Part shown: one piece after another, positions 1-10,591 of the stretch
Position numbering within the stretch: position 1 is the first letter of the stretch
How the letters are laid out: each line of letters starts with the position of its first letter
NCBI GenBank assembly: GCA_900155495.1
Contig: FTLJ01001529.1
Span: forward strand, 1 to 10,591
DNA length: 10,591 bases
DNA from: Porogramme epimiltina
Taxonomy: Eukaryota > Basidiomycota > Agaricomycetes > Polyporales > Polyporaceae
Direction: 5' to 3'
Program-made: the position numbers and the translations under genes
The notes under the pieces: generated by a model
What the model was told of the DNA's origin: nothing
The model's input: the letters and a program-made list of their open reading frames with translations, nothing else
Database searches by the model: none

Positions 1-261
1 CCCCCCTTCTCCCCCGCGACCGTCAGCGCCGCCTGCCATGTCCCATCGAGTATCTGCCACCGCCCGACCGCCCGCGCCCGACACCTGCCACCCACCCCCT
101 CCACACCACACCACACCCTGCATCGTCCACGTTCCATCTACACCCACGTCTCCGTCCGTCCGCCCCGCATCTCTCACCGGCATATTTCCATATTTCACCT
201 CCCGCATACGCATGTCCCCGTCCTCTCCTCACTCATCTTCGTCCCCATTTCCTCCTTCTCG

Positions 262-304
262 CACATACATACACACCCGCACGCACGCACGTACATATAT
301 ACAT
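262..304. repeat. CA/CGCA microsatellite-like stretch
   Basis: Alternating pyrimidine-purine stretch made of CATA, CACA, CGCA and TATA steps, including three consecutive CGCA-type units near 280-290. Alternating runs of this kind can adopt non-B DNA and vary in length, which makes it a possible strain marker. No gene overlaps it. Confidence 0.6.
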
Positions 305-550
305 CAGATCTCACTACATATCACACGTGTACACCAGTTTCGCCGCGCAATGCCGCGGCGCGCATATACGCAACACATACGCACATACCCTCGCACCCGC
401 ACATGGACCCCCTCGTGTGACATACCCGGCACCCGAAGCGCCCACCGTTCGTACACCATTACACTCACCGTTCGCCTCGTCCTTTCCTCCCGTCCGTCTG
501 TCCGCCGTGCTGTGCCCGCTCGCTCGCCCGTTTGTCCCGTCTTTTTCGCT

Positions 551-591
551 CTCGTCTTGTCTCGTCTCGTCTCGCTTCGTCTCGTTCTCGT
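551..591. repeat. Imperfect CTCGT pentamer tandem repeat
   Basis: About eight degenerate copies of CTCGT run head to tail (variants CTTGT, CTTCGT, CTCGTT). The array lies at the right end of the pyrimidine-rich tract. It looks like a simple-sequence repeat produced by slippage. No protein-coding role is evident. Confidence 0.75.
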
Positions 592-613
592 ACTGCCTCC
601 CTCCCCCGGGCAT

Positions 614-633
614 CCGGCACTTTCGGGTGCCGG
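614..633. other. Perfect 7-bp hairpin with 6-base loop
   Basis: CCGGCAC at 614-620 and GTGCCGG at 627-633 are exact reverse complements separated by TTTCGG. The hairpin sits between the CTCGT repeat and the GGTAAA repeat. It could fold in DNA or RNA. No T-run follows, and bacterial-type terminators are not expected in a fungal genome, so I assign no function. Confidence 0.55.
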
Positions 634-647
634 TGGCTGTGGTCAAT

Positions 648-680
648 GGTAAACGGTAAACGGTAAATGGGTAAATGGTA
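648..680. repeat. GGTAAAC/GGTAAAT heptamer tandem repeat
   Basis: Three consecutive 7-base units at 648-668 (GGTAAAC, GGTAAAC, GGTAAAT) are followed, after one extra G, by another GGTAAAT at 670-676 and a partial unit. It marks the abrupt change from the pyrimidine-rich left end to balanced-composition sequence. It does not match the usual fungal telomere repeat TTAGGG. Confidence 0.8.
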
Positions 681-1426
681 GTAGATGAGCGCGGGCAGAC
701 TGTGCCCTGCGTTCTCTTTGCTGTACGCTAGATGCTTTTGCCCATGAAGGGAGCTCAGGTTGTGAACATGTCTACAGACTCGAAGCTTGAGCGAGCGTGG
801 GCAAGTAAGCGGGTTCTAAGTAGTTTGTGACCGTATGCTTTGAAGCTCGAGCAGTGCGCGTGCGCGTGAGGTGTTTTAGGCGTTCCGGAAGGTCTCGGGT
901 GCAGCTGAGATTATGCGTGTTGTCGTAAACCGGCACTCGGGAAACCGAGCGGTGCGGTGGTGTGTCATTTATGGTTGGCGTTTCTTCGGGGCCATGGTTA
1001 CTCATATGAACGTCGCCGGAAGCGCTATGGCGAATGGGTTGCATGTATGACACGTTCTCGGCCCATGCGGGTCCCGAGCGCAAGAACCCACACTGCCGTC
1101 GGGCTCAAGTCACAAGTGGCGTATATGTTCGGTCATATAAAACAAGGGAGCGCGAGCATGTATCAATACTATCTAAAAAGCACAGTACGATAGGAGAATC
1201 AAGACAATGTACAGGTATCAATATGCTCTCTATTACAGCGTAGAAGTAAGCGTCGTCGTCGTCAATCGGCCAGTCAGCAGCGAATGGAATAAGTCAAAGC
1301 GGCAAAATCGGAAGCCCCCCCTCCCCACATACACGCATACGCACAACGCGCCCCGACCACTCCGGGAGCGAGCCGGGCTCCGGGCCCGCGCTCCACCTAC
1401 TATCCATGCATCTGCGGCACGCGGCC
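681..1426. other. Intergenic region without a recognised gene; probably includes the SMC5 3' UTR
   Basis: Base composition is balanced and stop codons are frequent in all frames. The longest open frames (minus strand 772-1083, plus strand 957-1193 and 1207-1464) translate to sequences without any domain I recognise and without convincing splice structure. SMC5 ends at 1427 on the minus strand, so its 3' UTR and polyadenylation region should lie in about 1150-1426. A TATAAAA string occurs at 1136-1142 on the plus strand, but with no coding exon downstream it is not evidence of a promoter. A small GNRA-capped hairpin at 933-955 is listed separately. Confidence 0.55.
933..955 (+). other. Small hairpin with a GAAA tetraloop
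   Basis: CTCGG (936-940), GAAA (941-944) and CCGAG (945-949) form a perfect five-base-pair stem capped by a GNRA-class tetraloop. After a three-base bulge, GCA (933-935) can extend pairing with TGC (953-955). GNRA caps are frequent in structured RNAs, but a stem this short also arises by chance. I could not match the surroundings to any known snRNA, snoRNA, SRP RNA or RNase P RNA. Confidence 0.35.
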
Positions 1427-6117
<4,691 letters not shown>

Positions 6118-6129
6118 GGTGGGACGCGC

Positions 6130-6135
6130 ACGCGT
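6130..6135. promoter_or_regulatory. MCB-like element ACGCGT, SMC5-proximal
   Basis: Palindromic ACGCGT beginning 13 bp upstream of the SMC5 start codon. In yeasts this hexamer (MluI cell-cycle box) binds MBF and drives G1/S transcription of replication and repair genes. Its closeness to the ATG means it may lie in the 5' UTR. GC-rich DNA produces this hexamer by chance fairly often: copies also occur in coding sequence at 1435-1440 and near 9482-9487. Confidence 0.4.
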
Positions 6136-6198
6136 CGAGAGGGGGAGGAGGAGGGGTGGTGGACGTTGGCGCTAGCAACGAGAGGAGGGCGTGCCCAG

Positions 6199-6204
6199 AC
6201 GCGT
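6199..6204. promoter_or_regulatory. MCB-like element ACGCGT, distal
   Basis: Second exact ACGCGT, 82 bp upstream of the SMC5 start and directly followed by CGCGCGT, which further resembles E2F/MBF-type sites. Two copies within about 75 bp upstream of a chromosome-maintenance gene fit MBF control better than a single copy would, but this is inference. Confidence 0.45.
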
Positions 6205-6249
6205 CGCGCGTACCGCCAACTCAGGGCAGGCCTTTTCGCACTAAGCGCA

Positions 6250-6255
6250 CACGTG
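6250..6255. promoter_or_regulatory. E-box CACGTG
   Basis: Palindromic CACGTG followed by AC, matching the CACGTGAC core recognised by Cbf1-type bHLH factors in fungi. It lies 133 bp from the SMC5 start and 207 bp from the ITPase start, so it could serve either gene. Only the site is seen; binding is not shown. Confidence 0.4.
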
Positions 6256-6461
6256 ACCTTCCTCGGGGCGAAAGATCTGGCTTACTTTTACTTATCTTAT
6301 CTCCATCCACGGTTCCGAATGGCCGAGTCAACCACCAGCACATTGCACCAGCAGGGACTTCGGTCTCGACATAGACAATTGCCCGACGGTGTCTTTGCGA
6401 AGTGACCATAGACCACTAGTCTCTTAGAAGGTATCCTAGAACAGCCAGTTTGCATCACAAG

Positions 6462-7228
6462 ATGAAGATCAGTACGTCCGTTCTCTGATAGTCGTGCCAA
6501 ATCCATTGATCAGAAGGACAGCTTTCGTCACCGGAAACGCGAACAAGCTCAGAGAAGTGCGTCAGATTCTAGGCGCGGCCGGTATCGAGGTCGATTCAAA
6601 AGAATTAGATAGTACGTGAAACTGGTAACGTGGCCCACAAAGCTCGCCGCTGAAACGGCGACCCTAGTTCCGGAAGTCCAGGGTTCCACTCGTGAGGTCG
6701 CGATCGCCAAATGTCGCCGCGCAGCGGAGCTCCTCGGTGGACCCTGCATAACGGAGGACACCGCTCTCTGTTTTGAGGCATTAAACGGCTTGCCTGGTCC
6801 ATACATCAAATACTTCCTGGCAGAACTGGGTCACGAAGGTACGATATGTCCTACTACGGCGCATCGAATGTCACTGATTGTCAACAACCCAGGGCTTAAC
6901 AAACTGCTTGTCGGATTCCCGACCACAGCTGCTTGGGCGTTATGCACCTTCGCCTATAGCCCTGGCCCTGGTGAAGAGCCGATATTGTTTGAAGGGCGCA
7001 CTGACGGACGCATTGTCCCTGCTCGCGGAGAGGGCAAGTTCGGCTGGGACCCCGTTTTCGAGGCGCAAGACACGGGAAAGACGTATGTGCACGCAATAAC
7101 AACGTGGAAACGTGGTATCCTGACTCGTCTCCAGTTACGCAGAGATGGAGGCTACAGAGAAGAACAAGATCTCGCATCGGGGCCGCGCGTTAGGGAAGCT
7201 AGAGCAATACCTCCGTACACTTCCATAG
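6462..7228 (+). CDS. HAM1: Inosine triphosphate pyrophosphatase (ITPase, HAM1 family), complete, 5 exons
   Basis: Hydrolyses ITP, dITP and XTP to monophosphate plus pyrophosphate in the cytoplasm, keeping deaminated purines out of DNA and RNA. Exons: 6462-6471, 6522-6611, 6668-6838, 6893-7082, 7135-7228; introns are 50, 56, 54 and 52 bp, all GT-AG, and the stop is TAG at 7226-7228. The spliced protein has 184 residues, close to the family norm of about 190. Family motifs are all present: N-terminal [58 protein letters not shown], and the C-terminal SHRGRAL that contacts the base. The first exon contributes only MKI plus one base, and this splice is required: without it the frame with the conserved TFVTGN has no ATG. 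The gene is divergent to SMC5 and has no signal peptide or membrane segment. Confidence 0.97.
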
Positions 7229-7815
7229 ACGACCTTCTGAAAGGGGTATGTATGCAATCTTGCAATGTAGAGAAGTGTTGGGTGTATAGTAGCACACGGA
7301 TGAAGTATATCATTGACTTCCAGAATTCAGTACCCAGCCTTGACGCTCCTGACGAGGTCGAAATGCAGCGTTTGCCTAGGGAAGACACGATAGCGTCAGC
7401 GAGAACATTCTCGAGACATCTCCTTATTATTGCGCCATGCGGTACGTGTCAGTCCTACGGTCATATGTGGTCGGACGTCTAACTGAATGCGGTAAGCAGT
7501 GTAGCTTATGCAATCCATTATTGTGGATGTGGATTTTAGGCCGCCCGAGCGATCAGCCCCTCTCACCTCCCCGAGCCCCTGTGCATCCGTCATCTAGAAT
7601 GCCACACCCGAGCATCCGAGGACTGCTTGAGCGCGAGTCGTATCTGCATCCCCGCACCGATACCAGCACCTCATTTGAGGCGTCAATTGGCCACGTCACT
7701 AGCTATCGTCTCGGGGTCTCGGCCGCGTCCGCAGGCCCACCCCCGCTGCGCGCCAGACAGCCACGCACAGGCCCGCCGTAGGCTCCGATGGGCTCGATCA
7801 CCGCACACTGGTCCC

Positions 7816-7868
7816 GTATGCCGACGCCGTCCCTCGGCTTGTCATACCGCTGCCTAATCACCCTTTAG
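7816..7868 (+). other. Candidate 5'-UTR intron of the kinase gene
   Basis: GTATGC at 7816, a CTAATC branch-like site at 7854-7859 and TTTAG ending at 7868 make a 53-bp unit with the same size and signals as the coding introns in this window. It lies 244 bp upstream of the kinase start codon. Sequence fit alone supports it; transcript evidence is absent. Confidence 0.3.
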
Positions 7869-8050
7869 GGTCCGAATTGTGCTCGCAACGCTGACTATAG
7901 AGACCCGCGCGTGCGGGTTCTGCGGACGACGTCGTCCCTTTAATGAGCACCTCGGTTTCATTCCACCCGGTTTTCCGCCCACCCCGAAGGCCACCCCAGG
8001 ACGACTGTGCTCTGCATCGTGGACGCCGTGCCTCCACCCAGCACCCGCCG

Positions 8051-8090
8051 CTTCGACCTTCCTCTCTCCTTCTTTCCTTCCTCCATCTCG
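8051..8090 (+). promoter_or_regulatory. CT-rich tract before the kinase start codon
   Basis: Almost uninterrupted C/T on the coding strand, ending 22 bp before the ATG at 8113. Such tracts often mark transcription start zones in fungal genes that lack a TATA box. It also argues that translation starts at 8113 and not further upstream in the same open frame. Confidence 0.5.
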
Positions 8091-8112
8091 ACGACTCTTG
8101 CACTCGGCAGCC

Positions 8113-9768
8113 ATGGTCCAGCGGAGTTCCCTTCTTCCCGATTTCACCGGGATGGTGCTTTTCCATGACTCCTTCCACCTTCGCCTCGTCGAGCAATTGG
8201 GGAAAGGCGCTTACGGCGTCGTGTACCTCGCTGAAGATCTCGCGCCACGCCTTTATGGGCCCACATACTACGCGGTCAAATGCATGCTCCGATACCCCGA
8301 GGGCTCCGACCTCGCTCGTCAGCAATACCGGGAGATTTCATACCACCGTGCCGTCTCAGGCCACCCCAACATCGTCGGCCTGCACGCCGTCATCGAGGAC
8401 GACCTCTACACCTTCCTCGTGCTCGACTACTGCGGCGGAGGCGACCTCTTTGGCGCGATCATGGACCGCGACACGTACGCACACAACACGGCAGCTATCA
8501 AGCGCACCTTCCTGCAGATCGTCGACGCGCTCGCGGCGTGTCACGAGAAGGGCGTCTTCCACCGCGATCTCAAGCCCGAGAACATCCTCTGCTCGCCCGA
8601 TGACCAGCGCGTGTACCTCGCGGACTTCGGCCTCGCGACCCGCAGCGTGCGAAGCTCCACGTACGGCTGCGGCAGTTCATTCTACATGAGCCCAGGTAGA
8701 CACCCTTCCCGTTACGGCGCGCCACTTCACGCTAACGCGCACCGTATCTCCGCAGAATGCCTCGGGTCCCCTCAGCCCCGCCACCGCAAGCCCTACCGCA
8801 CAGCCCCGTCGGACGTCTGGGCCCTCGGCACCATCCTCTGCAACCTCGCGACGGGGCGCAACCCCTGGCACGTCGCCTCGCCCGCCGCCGACACGGGCTT
8901 CGCCGCGTACCTCGCGCGCGGCGAGGCCGAGGGCGCGCCCGGGCGCGCCGCGTGGCTCCACGCGCACCTGCCCCTCTCGCGCGCTGCCGCGGACGTGCTC
9001 GCGCGCGTGTTCGAGCCCGAGCCTGCGCGCCGCATAGCGCTCCCTGCGCTCCGCGCCGCCGTCGCCGCGCTCCCGTCGTTCTTCCCCGCCGAGCGCGCCG
9101 CGCACGCCAAGGCGCAGCCCGCCACGCGGGTACCGCAGGAGCAGGAGCGGGGGCTCAGCCCGCTCGCGCTGCGCTCGGCGTTCTCGACGAGCGTGCTTGC
9201 GCTGCCCCCGAGCGGGAGTGGGAGCGGGCTCCGCGGCTCGCCGTCCGCCTCCGGCTACGCCTCCACCACCGTTAGCTCCTTCGCGGCCTCTGTCGCCACA
9301 GGAGCGTCTGCGACCCTCGCTGGCTCGGCGAGCAGCCACTGTCGATCTGAGTTCGACTCCGATGTCGACTCCGACTCTATTTCCGGGTTCAACTCCGGAT
9401 TCGAGTCGCTGGAGGGGTCGGAGTCGGTCTCGACTTCCTTCTCGTGGACGGACGAGGGCGAAGACGAGGATGGGGACGAGGACGCGTGGTCGCCCGCCAC
9501 GAGTGCGCCTGCTCTCTCCCCGTCTGCGCGGACCTCCGGCTCCGCGGGCGTGGAAGAGAGCGACGGGCCGAATACGCCCGCGGTGTTCGCCTCGGAGCTC
9601 GGGGCGGTGGAGGACCTCTCGCTCGTGGACGACCGCGCAGCAGTCCCTCCCGGGCCTCGGGAGCGCGACCTCCGCGCGGTCGCGACGGGGGTGCGTGTGT
9701 TGGACGACGTGGGCGGCAAGCGGACGGGAGGGGCGGCGCATGGCGGGAGGCTGCGCATTCTGGCTTAG
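8113..9768 (+). CDS. Serine/threonine protein kinase, Ran1/Sks1/Vhs1-like, complete, 2 exons
   Basis: Exons 8113-8695 and 8756-9768 encode 531 residues. The kinase domain spans about 23-305: glycine loop G30-K-G-A-Y-G35, VAIK-type lysine K56 (YYAVK), a likely helix-C glutamate E74, catalytic HRDLKPEN 150-157, DFG 171-173, GCGSSFYMSPE (185-195) in place of the usual APE, and DVWALG 214-219. All catalytic residues are present, so it should be active. The CGSSFYMSPEC activation segment, GGGDLFGAI and RRIALPALR resemble the fungal Ran1/Pat1 and Sks1/Vhs1 group, which links nutrient status to meiosis or glucose response; that role is inferred. The rest (about 306-531) is a Ser/Ala/Gly-rich then acidic tail (SEFDSDVDSDS, DEGEDEDGDEDAW) with no domain I recognise, probably disordered. 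ATG 8113 has a good context (GCAGCCATGG) and follows a CT-rich tract; the frame stays open upstream, but the extra residues look like untranslated leader. Confidence 0.93.
   Translation: MVQRSSLLPDFTGMVLFHDSFHLRLVEQLGKGAYGVVYLAEDLAPRLYGPTYYAVKCMLRYPEGSDLARQQYREISYHRAVSGHPNIVGLHAVIEDDLYTFLVLDYCGGGDLFGAIMDRDTYAHNTAAIKRTFLQIVDALAACHEKGVFHRDLKPENILCSPDDQRVYLADFGLATRSVRSSTYGCGSSFYMSPGRHPSRYGAPLHANAHRISAECLGSPQPRHRKPYRTAPSDVWALGTILCNLATGRNPWHVASPAADTGFAAYLARGEAEGAPGRAAWLHAHLPLSRAAADVLARVFEPEPARRIALPALRAAVAALPSFFPAERAAHAKAQPATRVPQEQERGLSPLALRSAFSTSVLALPPSGSGSGLRGSPSASGYASTTVSSFAASVATGASATLAGSASSHCRSEFDSDVDSDSISGFNSGFESLEGSESVSTSFSWTDEGEDEDGDEDAWSPATSAPALSPSARTSGSAGVEESDGPNTPAVFASELGAVEDLSLVDDRAAVPPGPRERDLRAVATGVRVLDDVGGKRTGGAAHGGRLRILA
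8696..8755 (+). other. Kinase intron, 60 bp, frame-preserving
   Basis: Donor GTAGAC, branch-like CTAAC at 8732-8736 and acceptor CGCAG. Splicing joins G with AA to make the glutamate codon of MSPECLG, restoring the conserved SPE motif. The intron is a multiple of three with no in-frame stop, so gene callers could wrongly read through it. Confidence 0.93.
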
Positions 9769-10286
9769 GGGGACTTGGGACGGTTGACTGGATCAGCTTT
9801 CGTTCGGTGTTGGTGCAGACGGCCTGATGTTGCGCCTGCAATGTGTATCGCTACGATGTAACAACGTATTATATGTACCTACTACCCGCAACTATTACCG
9901 ATAACTGTATCATTACCCACATCGTTCATGTCGTGCAACGGAACGCCCTGGGCGCGATCTATTTGGTCCGCCCTCAGGCCTTTTTCAGGGATATTCGTTG
10001 GAGTGCGTTGACCGGTCAGTTCATCCAGCCCTAAAATGCACGAGATCCAAGGCCGCTCTTCGGATGCAAACACAACGGCGCGGAAGAAGGTTCACGATAC
10101 CCTCAGGAGCTTCGAATGCTCAGCGACCTTGCGGTTTATCGAGCACTATATCACATTGCACCCCTATCCAAGAGAAGCACACCTATTGGCGGAGCACGAC
10201 CATCATAGCATTGCAGCAGCCGGATCGAAAGCAAAGAGAGCCACACCTAAGGCCTGAGCGCACACTTCCCCGCACAGACACACGGC
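9769..10286. other. Convergent intergenic spacer with two 3' UTRs
   Basis: The kinase (plus) and the RNA-binding protein (minus) end facing each other, so both 3' UTRs and polyadenylation sites should lie here. The first part (about 9840-9930) is AT-richer than its surroundings, as expected near a fungal 3' end. Open frames at 10036-10257 (plus) and 9882-10073 (minus) have no recognisable domain, and I do not call them genes. Confidence 0.6.
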
Positions 10287-10591
10287 CTAATCGTACCGAC
10301 GCCGCCTGGGCGGGCTGCGCGACCTCGACATCGGCCGCCTCCCGCCTCCGCCCCACCCCTCCCTCCGGGGCGGTGGCGGCGGCGAGTCCCGCCTGGGCGG
10401 TGGCACGCGCCTGTCATCCCTATCCCTGTCCCTATCTCTCTCCCTCTCCCTTTCCCGTTCCCTGTCCCGCTCCCTCCCAAAGTCGGCGCCCCCACCCCCA
10501 CGCCCGCCCCCCCCCCCCCGCCCCACCGGCCGCCCCGGGCCCGACCCGCCCCGCCAGTGCCCCCCCCCGCGCCCCGCTCCCCCCCCCGGCC
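10287..10591 (-). CDS. C-terminal part of an RG/RE/RD- and SR-rich protein, probably a splicing factor (5' end outside window)
   Basis: An open frame runs from the window edge to TAG at 10289-10287. It reads as a Gly/Arg-rich stretch, then ADFGRERDRERERERERDRD-type alternating Arg-acidic repeats, a proline/arginine segment (PPPRRDSPPPPPRRE) and the C-terminal end SRSRSPPRRRRYD. Gly runs followed by RE/RD repeats and an SR end are typical of nuclear RNA-binding and splicing proteins; U2AF 35-kDa subunit or U1-70K tails are the nearest types I can think of, but no RRM or zinc finger is inside the window, so I name neither. The frame across the long C-runs (10507-10519, 10560-10568, 10579-10587) is only as good as the homopolymer base calls, and an intron there cannot be excluded. 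Confidence 0.65.
   Translation of the reverse strand, partial: PGGGAGRGGGHWRGGSGPGRPVGRGGGGGRGGGGADFGRERDRERERERERDRDRDRDDRRVPPPRRDSPPPPPRREGWGGGGRRPMSRSRSPPRRRRYD
10415..10477. repeat. Imperfect CCCTNT hexamer repeat inside the coding sequence
   Basis: About ten degenerate six-base units of the CCCTNT type run in tandem on the plus strand. On the coding (minus) strand they give AGGGAN, which encodes the alternating Arg-Glu/Arg-Asp dipeptides of the partial protein. Synonymous variation between AGG and CGG, and between GAG, GAA, GAC and GAT, shows the tract is old enough to have diverged. Confidence 0.75.
10500..10591. repeat. C-homopolymer-rich window end (G-runs on the coding strand)
   Basis: Runs of 13, 9 and 9 Cs (10507-10519, 10560-10568, 10579-10587) with shorter runs between them. 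The coding strand is therefore extremely G-rich and encodes mostly Gly with some Arg and Pro. Such DNA could form a G-quadruplex on one strand and an i-motif on the other, and it is error-prone in sequencing. Confidence 0.7.

Larger units (their letters stand above)
1..640 (+). other. Pyrimidine-rich, G-poor low-complexity tract without a defensible gene
   Basis: The plus strand here is dominated by C and T, with A in places and very little G, for roughly 600 bases. It contains runs of short degenerate repeats (TCCGTCCG, CACACC, CTCGT). Reading frames that stay open through it give Pro/Ser/Arg/Thr-rich translations with no recognisable domain. CT-rich tracts on the coding strand are common near fungal transcription starts, so this may be promoter or 5' leader of a plus-strand transcript, but no matching coding exon follows within the window. 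It could also be intergenic filler. Composition and repeats are seen; any function is a guess. Confidence 0.6.
6118..6461. promoter_or_regulatory. Shared divergent promoter of SMC5 and the ITPase gene
   Basis: The 344 bp between the two start codons must hold the core promoters and 5' UTRs of both genes unless a leader intron extends them. Positions 6137-6163 are purine-rich on the plus strand, which is a CT-rich tract on the SMC5 coding strand close to its start, as is common in fungal genes. Two MCB-type elements and one E-box are listed separately. I see no clear TATA box on either side. Confidence 0.75.
7229..8112. other. Intergenic region: ITPase 3' UTR and kinase promoter/5' leader
   Basis: Nothing between the ITPase stop and the kinase start translates to a recognisable protein. 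The first 200-300 bases are balanced in composition and likely contain the ITPase 3' end. From about 7540 the plus strand becomes C-rich. A strong pyrimidine tract (8051-8090) lies just upstream of the kinase ATG and is the best candidate for its transcription start region. A possible leader intron (7816-7868) is listed separately. Confidence 0.6.

Noticed and set aside
38..652. 204-residue open frame on the plus strand
   Set aside because: Pro/Ser/Thr/Arg-rich translation of a low-complexity pyrimidine tract; stops are rare in G-poor, C-rich sequence. No domain, and an overlapping frame (327-659) is just as open.
772..1083. 103-residue minus-strand open frame
   Set aside because: No recognisable motif, no partner exons with splice signals, and not preceded by a CT-rich tract on its coding strand.
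1133..1145. TATAAAA string as a promoter
   Set aside because: No coding exon follows on the plus strand, and the site falls in or near the likely 3' UTR of SMC5 on the opposite strand.
6472..6514. Alternative acceptors for ITPase intron 1 at GATAG (ends 6491) and GATCAG (ends 6513)
   Set aside because: The first would make a 20-bp intron, too short to splice; the second puts the conserved TFVTGN motif out of frame. Only the acceptor ending at 6521 fits.
6616..7482. 288-residue unspliced plus-strand frame over the ITPase
   Set aside because: It begins inside intron 2 and reads through introns 3 and 4, losing the TFVTGN start and the SHRGRAL end. The spliced model restores both.
7879..8112. 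Upstream extension of the kinase to 7879
   Set aside because: The frame is open but begins with GTG. Its translation is unlike other Ran1-type N-termini, and it crosses the CT-rich tract expected upstream of the start codon.
8677..9741. 354-residue antisense open frame opposite the kinase
   Set aside because: Arg/Gly/Ala-rich mirror of strongly GC-biased kinase codons; the sense frame carries the conserved kinase motifs.
10036..10257. 73-residue plus-strand open frame in the convergent spacer
   Set aside because: No domain or splice structure, and it lies where the 3' UTRs of both flanking genes are expected.

Overview
The window looks like a gene-dense piece of a basidiomycete (probably Agaricomycete) nuclear genome. 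The coding regions are GC-rich and interrupted by many short GT-AG introns (mostly 48-62 bp, with CTAAC/CTGAC-like branch sites). CT-rich tracts precede predicted start codons, and the proteins have typical fungal homologues. I see no mobile element, CRISPR array, tRNA, rRNA or prokaryotic-style operon. The species assignment is inference; the gene identities rest on conserved motifs.

Layout: (1) 1-1426 has no gene I can defend. It holds a strongly G-poor, pyrimidine-rich low-complexity tract (about 1-640), several short tandem repeats, two small perfect hairpins, and probably the 3' UTR of the next gene. (2) 1427-6117, minus strand: a complete SMC5 gene. I resolved it into 20 exons and 19 introns whose phases all agree, giving a protein of 1185 residues with Walker A, hinge, signature motif and Walker B. 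(3) 6118-6461: a 344-bp divergent promoter with two ACGCGT (MCB-like) elements and one CACGTG E-box. (4) 6462-7228, plus strand: a complete ITPase/HAM1 (dITP/XTP pyrophosphatase) gene of 5 exons encoding 184 residues, with a first exon carrying only 10 coding bases. (5) 7229-8112: intergenic, with a CT-rich tract just before the next start codon. (6) 8113-9768, plus strand: a serine/threonine kinase of the Ran1/Sks1/Vhs1 type, 2 exons and 531 residues, with a Ser/acidic C-terminal tail. (7) 9769-10286: a convergent intergenic spacer. (8) 10287-10591, minus strand: the C-terminal end of an RG/RE/RD- and SR-rich protein, cut by the window edge and probably a splicing factor.

How the genes relate: SMC5 (chromosome maintenance as half of the SMC5/6 complex) and ITPase (removal of deaminated purine nucleotides before they enter DNA or RNA) both protect genome integrity and share one promoter region. 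Co-regulation is possible but not shown. The kinase and the RNA-binding protein have no evident functional tie to them. I do not see a clearly novel biological system. The items most worth checking are the shared MCB-bearing promoter, the frame-preserving intron inside the kinase activation segment, and the unexplained pyrimidine-rich left end.
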